Below the pieces are notes generated by a model, which saw nothing but the letters and a program-made list of their open reading frames with translations, was not told the origin of the DNA and searched no databases. Shown here piece after piece: positions 55,534 through 62,623 of a DNA stretch of 64,000 nucleotides (its first letter is position 1; each line of letters begins with the position of its first letter). The translations under genes and the position numbers were made by a program. Source of the DNA: Undibacterium parvum (lineage in GTDB: Bacteria; Pseudomonadota; Gammaproteobacteria; Burkholderiales; Burkholderiaceae_D); contig NZ_CP034464.1 of assembly GCF_003955735.1 (NCBI RefSeq), forward strand, positions 1,612,001-1,676,000, read 5' to 3'.

Positions 55534-57324
55534 ATGAAAATTTTCTTTAAAAAAACACAGGCAGTTTGGCTAGTATTTACTATGTCCTACTTGTTTAGCC
55601 AAGCGTCAAATGCAGAACAAGTATTATTTCCAAAAGCAGAACCGATTTTAAGCGAATCTATGGATCCGCCTCTTTGGATGTCTCTAGCGAATGGAGATGA
55701 TGGGTACGTGAGAATCTCTGCTGAAGTAAAAATACCGCCAACAAGCTGTATCGCACTCGGAAAAAACCCTTTCTTTGGTAGTAAACAAACGACACAAGTT
55801 GCGTTGTCTTTAAAAACAAGCGGATTCCAAACAAATCTTTCCGATAAAGATATCCCTATTGCCACTTTTGATTCCACTGGTCACGAAGGGGATTGTATCT
55901 CTCCTGCTAAATTACCAATCACAGTAATTCCTTTAACTAGACTGGAATCGAGTTTATCCGGTTCTGTTGGGGACCTAAGAATAATGTTAAACGTCAGATC
56001 GACGACAAATACAAAATATGAACTTGTACAGAAGGCTCAAATCGCCGTTAGTGCCGCCGCAATTTTTACAACAGGTGCCGCCACAATCGCGCTCACAACG
56101 TTAATGGGGAAAATCGGCGAACCGGCATTGTTACCGTTTATTGAAGGATTTGAAAAATATGCCGGAAATATGACGAACGGTTCTTCGGTCATTGAACAAG
56201 ATTGGATCAAGATTCGAAAAGTCCCAATAAAATATGAGATCCCGGTATATCTCGCAGAAACAAAGTGGGATGAGAGCGCGGCAGACGTAATTACTCGGCT
56301 CCAACGCGGGGAATTAGACAGTAATAATAAACAATTTACCGTTGTACTTAAATTTGATTACGTTCGATCAATTTTTGATTCCGCGCCAATCGGACCAAAT
56401 TATCTCCCCAATAGAGAGAACTCCTTAACAAAGCATGTCCTAGCTTATCCGGAGCAACCGGGTCTGCCGAATATTTTACAAGTACTAAATTCAGGATCAC
56501 CAAGCCTAGGGCAAGATCTTTCAAATCCAAATAAAAACACTTCAGAGACATGCAATGCAATTTACACAAAATTAAGTACCGAAATTCGTTTAAGTAAGCC
56601 CGATAGAGCAATTACGATGAAAGCTTTTATTGATGAGTCCATGCATTCGTCCGATTGGCCCCAGACTAAACTGTTTTCTGACTGTTTCAGAGATTTGAAA
56701 GATACTGGAGAAATGATAGCTACTCATTATGGACTTGGTGAAGTTTTGCCTGAAGTTCCTGATGGTCAAAAAGCTTATGGACCCACGTTCCCTAATTTTC
56801 CTAAATGGAAAGCTGAGATTCCCGATTTAATGGCGAAGATACGCGGAATTTTAACATTACCAGATAACAGAAACGCTGCATTGAAATTACTAAATAGGGG
56901 AACGGATATTGAGTTTATTGACTATTCAACTGCTTGGGAGACGCCATCCTTAAATCAAGTAGTAGCCTCGTCCCCCACAGCCGCAGGTGGAACTGGTGCA
57001 GTACAATCAGTTACCCCGTTGCCAACATTATTGCCGAATATTGAAAAATTTTCTTCCCGGAAAATTTCTCAAGCTGGATGTTTTTCTGCTTTTTATCCCG
57101 ATGATACCAATATGACAGTTCCAAAAGGATATATGTTAATGCTTGATGATTCGAACAGAGTCTGGCTAGGGATTGCAACTTTTACCGACGTACGACCACG
57201 AATATTGTCATCTTTTGAAGTAACGCAGGTAGTGAATGGAGATGGTTGGCATCAGAGCTTTTCAAGGAAAAATTATGGAGAAAATGCCATTTGTCCATCC
57301 ATCCTAAATCATACGCCAATTTAA
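55534..57324 (+). CDS. Unrecognised secreted protein (596 aa), A+T-rich
   Basis: I recognise no family. An N-terminal signal peptide (KKTQAVWLVFTMSYLFSQ, cleavage near SNA/EQ, about residue 27) is followed by a soluble, beta-strand-rich region. An internal hydrophobic stretch (about residues 169-190, VSAAAIFTTGAATIALTTLM) could be a membrane helix or insertion segment. Cysteines are sparse (about six in the mature part). The coding DNA is clearly more A+T-rich than the surrounding genes and directly follows the IS66 element, so horizontal acquisition is likely. No function is proposed; possible ties to the downstream lysis-like module are discussed in the findings. Confidence 0.65.
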   Translation: MKIFFKKTQAVWLVFTMSYLFSQASNAEQVLFPKAEPILSESMDPPLWMSLANGDDGYVRISAEVKIPPTSCIALGKNPFFGSKQTTQVALSLKTSGFQTNLSDKDIPIATFDSTGHEGDCISPAKLPITVIPLTRLESSLSGSVGDLRIMLNVRSTTNTKYELVQKAQIAVSAAAIFTTGAATIALTTLMGKIGEPALLPFIEGFEKYAGNMTNGSSVIEQDWIKIRKVPIKYEIPVYLAETKWDESAADVITRLQRGELDSNNKQFTVVLKFDYVRSIFDSAPIGPNYLPNRENSLTKHVLAYPEQPGLPNILQVLNSGSPSLGQDLSNPNKNTSETCNAIYTKLSTEIRLSKPDRAITMKAFIDESMHSSDWPQTKLFSDCFRDLKDTGEMIATHYGLGEVLPEVPDGQKAYGPTFPNFPKWKAEIPDLMAKIRGILTLPDNRNAALKLLNRGTDIEFIDYSTAWETPSLNQVVASSPTAAGGTGAVQSVTPLPTLLPNIEKFSSRKISQAGCFSAFYPDDTNMTVPKGYMLMLDDSNRVWLGIATFTDVRPRILSSFEVTQVVNGDGWHQSFSRKNYGENAICPSILNHTPI

Positions 57325-57726
57325 TGTCCTGAAAGCCGAAAGGGTGACTTGATTATGACCACTAATATTGCATACCGCGCCAAATTAGAATTTGCCACAC
57401 GCAAAATTAAACAAGGGACGGGCGCAATATTATGGTGGGAAATTTATGTAATTTTTCATTGCCAACAAGTCGAACGAAACAATTTTTATCAGTTTCACGA
57501 TACCTAAATTCATGTTCCATCCACCCTGTTGCTTGCGTCAAGTTTGACGTGGAGCTTTGACTTGAGATGCACATTCGTGAGAAGAACAATCACATAAAAA
57601 TTGGGGGGAGCTGTGCTGGCATTATTAGATCTTATCAAAGGCTACAGTTCTTGTACGCTAACTGCATACGCCAGCTGGTTTTTTTACTTTTAGTTCATAA
57701 GATCAGAAATTTATGGAATAAATAAA
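57325..57726. other. Intergenic region upstream of the lysis-like module
   Basis: 402 bp. No convincing gene; a 60-codon minus-strand frame (57407-57589) has no family resemblance. A GGGGGGAG at 57603-57610 precedes a 26-codon frame starting GTG at 57613, but the spacing is only 2 nt. A promoter for the module must lie here. Confidence 0.4.
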
Positions 57727-58311
57727 ATGTCTAAACTACTTGAAGAACATGATTTCGAGACCGCAGCCTACCTCTTGGATTGTGATGTCGCGGCCATCAA
57801 AGCAGTGGCTGAGGTGGAGAGTCGCGGGAACGGCTTTTTAAACGAAGGCAAGGCGAAAATTCTTTTTGAAGGACATATTTTTTACAAGTACACCAAGGGG
57901 GCTTTTAAAGATAGCAATCCGAGTATCTGTTATACGCCCTGGACCAAGCAATATTATCTGGGTGGTATCAAAGAATACGGCAGACTGGCAGAGGCCGAGG
58001 CGCTGAATAAAACCGCAGCGCGCATGTCGGCCAGTTACGGCAAATTTCAGGTGATGGGTTTTAATTTTGCCACCTGCGGTTTTACTTCGGTGGATGATTT
58101 CTACAACGCCATGCAAACAGATGAAAAATCCCAGCTCGATGCCTTTTGCGAATACATCAAACACAATCACCTCAGCAATGCACTGCGCCAGCATGATTGG
58201 GTGGCGTTTGCCAAAGGCTATAACGGCCCCGAGTATTGGAAAAACAATTACGACAAACTGATGGCGGCGGCCTATGAAAAATTTTCTCACGAAAAAACAA
58301 ATGTAAACTGA
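57727..58311 (+). CDS. N-acetylmuramidase family endolysin (DUF3380/PF11860)
   Basis: 194 aa without signal peptide. AAIKAVAEVESRGNGFLNEG and KAKILFEGHIFYKY match the N-acetylmuramidase domain found in phage endolysins; the Glu of VESRG is the likely general acid. SASYGKFQVMGFNF is the second conserved motif. It would cleave the glycan strands of peptidoglycan. Being leaderless it needs a holin or another route to the periplasm, and the next gene encodes a two-TM holin-like protein 14 bp downstream. Confidence 0.87.
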   Translation: MSKLLEEHDFETAAYLLDCDVAAIKAVAEVESRGNGFLNEGKAKILFEGHIFYKYTKGAFKDSNPSICYTPWTKQYYLGGIKEYGRLAEAEALNKTAARMSASYGKFQVMGFNFATCGFTSVDDFYNAMQTDEKSQLDAFCEYIKHNHLSNALRQHDWVAFAKGYNGPEYWKNNYDKLMAAAYEKFSHEKTNVN

Positions 58312-58325
58312 AACCGGAGCGCGCC

Positions 58326-58883
58326 ATGGGTACAACAGACACTCTGGATGATAAATCTGCCGCGATGCTGGATACTTTTTCCAAGCGCGATACCTTGCTG
58401 GGAAAGGTGACCGGACCGGTGCTTGCCTTAGTCACGGTGTTGTTGACGTTTGGGATGTTTTTTTATTTCGTCTGGGTCAGCAGTAGGCCATCGGCAGAAA
58501 TTAACAATCTCAATTCCTGCATACGTGATATGGCAGTGGCACAGCAGCAATTGGACGCGGTGAAAAGTCCCATAAAAAACCCTGAAGCCAAGCCAGGCAC
58601 AGCGAATATAGCCCAACAAAATTCCGAAGATGAGCTAAGAAATAAGCTAGCGCACAGCAAAATACTTTGCGACTACGCTAAGTCGGCGCTGGACACCGTC
58701 AAAGAGCGCCAGGCAACGATGAAGGAAATCATGCTGTACGTGCTGGGCGTCTTATCCTCGGCCTTAACCACCATACTCGGTTATTACTTCGGCAGCTCCA
58801 AAGGTAGTTCAGAAAAAAATCATGCGTTGAATGCAATCGCAACCCAGATAGATAAACAGCCTTTACCTAATTCTAATGGTTAA
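58326..58883 (+). CDS. Holin-like two-transmembrane protein
   Basis: 185 aa. TM1 is at about residues 31-51 (PVLALVTVLLTFGMFFYFVW) and TM2 at about 136-154 (IMLYVLGVLSSALTTILGY). TM2 is followed by YYFGSSKGSSEKN, a sequence type common at the end of phage holin-like membrane proteins. The ~85-residue loop between them is polar, with a coiled-coil-like helix. The start follows GGAG. Placement right after a leaderless endolysin supports a holin role, but no experimentally known holin family can be named from the sequence. Confidence 0.6.
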   Translation: MGTTDTLDDKSAAMLDTFSKRDTLLGKVTGPVLALVTVLLTFGMFFYFVWVSSRPSAEINNLNSCIRDMAVAQQQLDAVKSPIKNPEAKPGTANIAQQNSEDELRNKLAHSKILCDYAKSALDTVKERQATMKEIMLYVLGVLSSALTTILGYYFGSSKGSSEKNHALNAIATQIDKQPLPNSNG

Positions 58884-58889
58884 TTATTA

Positions 58890-58927
58890 CCTCGCACCGA
58901 TTTTTATAAGTGAACTACGGTGCGAGG
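58890..58927 (+). other. Perfect 10-bp hairpin between the holin-like and DUF5675 genes
   Basis: CCTCGCACCG (58890-58899) and CGGTGCGAGG (58918-58927) enclose an 18-nt loop and are followed by CTTTTAT. It starts 7 bp after the holin stop. It could be a terminator/attenuator or mRNA processing site that sets expression of the downstream genes. Confidence 0.6.
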
Positions 58928-58946
58928 CTTTTATGGAAAACACATC

Positions 58947-59342
58947 ATGAATCTGCGACTTGTTAGAGAGATTTTCACTGAGAAAAGTAGTATCGGCAGC
59001 CTCTATGTAAATGAGGTGTTTGAGTGTTTTACGCTGGAGGACAGGATACGTCCGGTCAAGGTCAAGGGTAGCACCGCGGTCCCTTATGGACACTACGAAG
59101 TCATCATCAGTTATTCAGAGCGATTTAAAAAGCCCTTGCCTTTGTTGCTGGCAGTGCCAAATTTTGACGGGATACGGATACATCCCGGCAATACCGATGT
59201 AGATACCGAGGGCTGCATTTTAGTCGGAGTGGAAAGACTTCAAGACGAAATCAGGCAGAGCAAAATAGCTTTCGACAAATTGTTTAAGCAACTGCTAGCC
59301 GCAGCAAAAATAGAGAAAATATTCATAGAAATACTGCAGTGA
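58947..59342 (+). CDS. DUF5675 family protein
   Basis: 131 aa from ATG at 58947. LYVNEVFECFTLEDRIRP, GSTAVPYGHYEVIISYSERF and FDGIRIHPGNTDVDTEGCIL follow the DUF5675 pattern exactly. His79 and Cys90 (IHPGN..DTEGC) recall the His and S/T-x-G-C motif of YkuD L,D-transpeptidases; that relation is inference. DUF5675 proteins occur in phage and secretion-related loci. It lies 39 bp before the phosphoesterase gene. Confidence 0.82.
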   Translation: MNLRLVREIFTEKSSIGSLYVNEVFECFTLEDRIRPVKVKGSTAVPYGHYEVIISYSERFKKPLPLLLAVPNFDGIRIHPGNTDVDTEGCILVGVERLQDEIRQSKIAFDKLFKQLLAAAKIEKIFIEILQ

Positions 59343-59381
59343 TTTTGGCAAATTAAGACAATTGAAAATAAAGGACACAGC

Positions 59382-61649
59382 ATGCTAATCAGCATCATTA
59401 ACCGTTCCAAAAAAATCACTGACGAACAGGTGCAGAATGCAATACGCGCGATTAACCGTCAGGTAAAGGAAGATTTCGAGCCTTACTGGAGCTTTGGCGC
59501 AACGCTGCGCTTAGAGGGCCGAATCGGCAAAAGCGTCAATAAAAATGCGCTGCCAGAATTACGTGGCGACGCCATACTCTATCTGTCCGACAAGGCCGAT
59601 GTAGAAGATGCGCTGGGCTATCATGATAAAAATTTTCGTGGCATCCCGTATGGTTTTGTGTTCACAGAATTATGCGAACAGCTCAAGGAAAGCTGGACGG
59701 TAACGTTGTCGCATGAGGCGATGGAATTAATCGGTGATGCGCAAGCCAATCTGCTAGTGCAGGGGCCGCACCCGAGCATCCCGGGTAAAGAAGTATTTCA
59801 CTGGTTTGAGATGTGCGATGCGGTGCAATCGGATACCTATGCCATTGACGATGTGGAGGTATCGAATTTTGTCTTACCGCTGTATTTCACCACAGAAGAA
59901 CAGGAAGGCGGGCGTAATGATTTTCTCGGCCGCCTGACGAAGGGCAAAGCGCTCAACTCTTTCGGCGTCAATCCGGGTGGCTATGTCGGTTATTACGATC
60001 CGCAGTCGCGCACCCATGAAACCTATGCGGCCCCCGATGATAAGAAGGCGCAGCAGCGGATAGCGATTAAAGGCAAAGTGAAATTCGGGCGCAGTTATGT
60101 GCGCAAGCGCGCCGATGCGACTATCGTCAAAGAGCAGGAGCACAAGCGCATCCTGGGCGCCAACCCAACAATCAGTGTGGCCACGCATCCCGACCCGATA
60201 CGCCACGTGATCGTGCTCATGCTGGAGAACCGCTCTTTCGATCACATGCTGGGAGACGCCAGCAAGATTTATCCGGATCTGGAAGGCATACCGCAGCATG
60301 GCCCTCGCTATCAAAATACCTCGTCCGCCAGCAAAATATCCTATGCGCAAAAACCGAATGCGATGAACAAGATCGCCATCGATATGCCGCACGAGTATGT
60401 CGATGTAATGGCGCAAATGGGTAGCAGTACAGTGCCGCCCATGGGTGGCTTTGTCGATGCTTATCTGAGTGTGGCTGGCGTCAAGGAAAGTAATCCCGGC
60501 CAAGTCGAGCAAGTCATGAGTTACTTCCCTCTCGGTGCCACTGCGGCCAAAGATAGTCTGCCGGCCTTGCATGGTCTGGCGCGCAATTTTTTAGTCTGCG
60601 ATCACTGGTTTTCGTCTATGCCAGGGCCGACCTGGCCGAACCGCTTCTTTGTGCACAGCGGCACTTGCCTGGGCCGAGTGCTGATGCCTTCACGTCAGCA
60701 TCCGGCTAACTTGTTCGGCAACAATCAGGACACCATTTACAATCGCCTCGATGATGCCGATAAAACCTGGCGCATCTACCATCAAGGTGTGCCGCAGAGC
60801 ATAGTCATGACCAAGCTATTGCCTAAACTATTCACTTCGCATTACTCAGGCATGAAAAATTTTTATACTGACGTGGCCGGTCCTGAAAGTGACTTCCCTG
60901 ACTACGTGTTTATCGAGCCGGCCTATTTTGGCGCAGACGAAAACGATCAACACCCACCTTCCGACGTCGCGCTGGGCGAGCAGCTGATCGCCAATGTGTA
61001 TCAGGCGCTACGCGCCAACCAAGAGTTATGGGAGTCGACTTTATTGATCGTTACGTATGACGAACATGGCGGGTTTTTTGATCATGTGCCGCCGCCCTTG
61101 ACGGTTGCTCCCGACTCAAACACCAAGGAGTTTGCATTTAATCGTTTAGGGGTAAGGGTGCCCGCCATCCTAGTCTCGCCTTGGGTCGATGCCGGAGTCT
61201 GCAAAACGCAGTTTGAGCACAGCAGTATTTTGCGTTACCTCTGCGATAAATGGGCGATGCCGCCCTTGAGCGCACGTACCAGCAGCGCGGCCGGTGTGTA
61301 TCAGAGCAAGAGTCTATTACCAGAACTGAGCAAACGCAGCACTCCGCGCACTGACACTCCACTCAAGCTGGCTGCCAACGCGGTAACCGCGCTGAAGAAA
61401 GCCGGAGCGGGCGCAACGCCAGAAAGCCCAGTCGATGGCTCACGCGAAGCCCTGATGTATTTTGTCGCCAATCTGCCCGAAGACCTAAAAGCCAAGCCGG
61501 CTGCCCGTAAAGCCAGCGCGCCTAGTTCAGCCAAGCTTAAGCAAATCAGCGATACGCAATTACGCAAATTGGCGGAACAAAAATTTGCCAGCTTGATGGC
61601 GGGAAAAGCGCGGCCAGTTAGCACTAAGAAAAAGACCGCGCCTAAATAA
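59382..61649 (+). CDS. Phosphoesterase (phospholipase C family, PF04185) with HExxE-containing N-terminal domain
   Basis: 755 aa, AAAGGA before the ATG, no signal peptide. Residues ~1-240 form a separate domain with TLSHEAMELIGDAQANLLVQ (HExxE at 111-115) and VFHWFEMCDAVQ, resembling a zincin-like metal site. Residues ~271-660 are a phosphoesterase domain: IVLMLENRSFDHMLG (metal-binding Glu-Asn), PGPTWPNRFFVHSG (nucleophile Thr), and VTYDEHGGFFDHVPPP (Asp, Glu, His). The Ala/Lys-rich C-terminus (about 680-755) is basic. It may hydrolyse phospholipids or other phosphodiesters. It follows endolysin, holin-like and DUF5675 genes, suggesting release by the lysis-like module. Confidence 0.85.
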   Translation: MLISIINRSKKITDEQVQNAIRAINRQVKEDFEPYWSFGATLRLEGRIGKSVNKNALPELRGDAILYLSDKADVEDALGYHDKNFRGIPYGFVFTELCEQLKESWTVTLSHEAMELIGDAQANLLVQGPHPSIPGKEVFHWFEMCDAVQSDTYAIDDVEVSNFVLPLYFTTEEQEGGRNDFLGRLTKGKALNSFGVNPGGYVGYYDPQSRTHETYAAPDDKKAQQRIAIKGKVKFGRSYVRKRADATIVKEQEHKRILGANPTISVATHPDPIRHVIVLMLENRSFDHMLGDASKIYPDLEGIPQHGPRYQNTSSASKISYAQKPNAMNKIAIDMPHEYVDVMAQMGSSTVPPMGGFVDAYLSVAGVKESNPGQVEQVMSYFPLGATAAKDSLPALHGLARNFLVCDHWFSSMPGPTWPNRFFVHSGTCLGRVLMPSRQHPANLFGNNQDTIYNRLDDADKTWRIYHQGVPQSIVMTKLLPKLFTSHYSGMKNFYTDVAGPESDFPDYVFIEPAYFGADENDQHPPSDVALGEQLIANVYQALRANQELWESTLLIVTYDEHGGFFDHVPPPLTVAPDSNTKEFAFNRLGVRVPAILVSPWVDAGVCKTQFEHSSILRYLCDKWAMPPLSARTSSAAGVYQSKSLLPELSKRSTPRTDTPLKLAANAVTALKKAGAGATPESPVDGSREALMYFVANLPEDLKAKPAARKASAPSSAKLKQISDTQLRKLAEQKFASLMAGKARPVSTKKKTAPK

Positions 61650-61670
61650 TGACAGCGGTGCACTAACTGC

Positions 61671-61834
61671 TCAGCCTGCTACTAAAATTATTAAAAACAA
61701 AACGAAAACCTCTCAAAGGAGGCACAGAGACACAGAGAAAAACGGAGAACTGCTTGGCTTTCCTCTGTGAATCTCTGTGTCTCTGTGCCTCTGTGTTGAA
61801 TGGTTTTGACTTTCTTCATAGCGGGCTGAACAGT
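61671..61834. repeat. CACAGAGA inverted-repeat element, copy B (two 8-bp units)
   Basis: 164 bp, nearly identical to 43772-43949 including TCAGCCTGCTA / TAGCGGGCTGA ends, but with two instead of four GACACAGA units and a few substitutions. It is non-coding and starts 21 bp after the phosphoesterase stop. Confidence 0.8.
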
Positions 61835-61853
61835 GACGGCGGCGCTAGCATGC

Positions 61854-61950
61854 AAAATGGCATGCCGCCAGCGCGCATATCTGGTGCGGCTGGCAGGCCG
61901 GTATGCCTGCAAACCCGCATGGAATATGCGCCAGCGGCCGGTGCCATTTT
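61854..61950. repeat. REP-like palindrome, canonical copy
   Basis: AAAATGGCA and GCCAGCGCGCATAT on the left; CCCGCATGGAATATGCGC and TGCCATTTT on the right. It sits immediately after the CACAGAGA copy B and before the phasin-like gene end. Confidence 0.75.
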
Positions 61951-61962
61951 AAATTTGTAAAA

Positions 61963-62460
61963 CTATTTTTCTACGCCAGCGTTGTCGCGTAATTTGTCGG
62001 CGAAGTCGCCCATCTTAATCGCTGCCTGCACCGCCAACGCATCAGCTTTAAGTGCCACATTGGCGGCTTTTAAGGCCAGTTGCTCGCCCACTATGGCCGC
62101 TTTGGCCGCGACCTCATTGGCAGTCTGGGCGCTGCTGTCCCACACTTGATCGGCCACCAGAGTGGCGCTATCGGCTAGCTCTGCCGCCTTCAACGAGACT
62201 TGTTCGGCCAGTAGATTAGCGGCATCAGCGGCTTGCGCTGCTTTCATGGCGAGATCATCACCCACCAGCAAGGCCTTGGCGCTCACCTCACTGGCAGCCA
62301 GCTTGCCGCTATCCCAGGCTTGGTCAGCGACCCGACTAGCTTGCTCGGCAAATTCAGCAGCGGTGGCCGCAGCCACTTTTGCGATCACCTCTAGATTTTT
62401 TTCAGTCTCATCCAAAAACTCTGACAGCTTATCGCTTAATTGGCTCTTGTTATCGCTCAT
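61963..62460 (-). CDS. Ala-rich helical protein with internal 58-residue duplication (phasin/LEA-like)
   Basis: 165 aa, about one third Ala, no signal peptide, fully helical by pattern. Residues 34-91 and 92-149 align without gaps (for example VADQAWDS / VADQVWDS and SEVSAKALLVGDDLA / NEVAAKAAIVGEQLA). GGAGCAAGACC precedes the ATG. The amphipathic helices suggest binding to a lipid or polyhydroxyalkanoate surface or a LEA-like protective role. No named family can be assigned safely. Confidence 0.65.
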   Translation of the reverse strand: MSDNKSQLSDKLSEFLDETEKNLEVIAKVAAATAAEFAEQASRVADQAWDSGKLAASEVSAKALLVGDDLAMKAAQAADAANLLAEQVSLKAAELADSATLVADQVWDSSAQTANEVAAKAAIVGEQLALKAANVALKADALAVQAAIKMGDFADKLRDNAGVEK

Positions 62461-62623
62461 GGTCTTGCTCCTGATTGGGAAAAAAATTCGCTACTCGGAT
62501 AGTGTATATCAGGGCTTTGCTGTTTTTTTCAATATTCCACAACACTCAGCCTTGTCATCGCCAAGTCACATTTACTTATTAAAATTTCATGATAATTCCC
62601 TAAAACCAAACTGAAAGCCACCC

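Noticed and set aside
57407..57589. 60-codon minus-strand frame upstream of the muramidase
   Set aside because: No ribosome-binding site seen, no family resemblance, A+T-rich non-coding surroundings.
59874..60572. 232-codon minus-strand frame inside the phosphoesterase gene
   Set aside because: Antisense shadow of a well-supported gene; no recognisable motifs.
57727..61649. Interpretation as an ordinary prophage remnant
   Set aside because: Not excluded, but no phage structural, replication or integration gene is seen on either side, and the last gene is a large phosphoesterase; kept as the main alternative to the export or weapon hypothesis.
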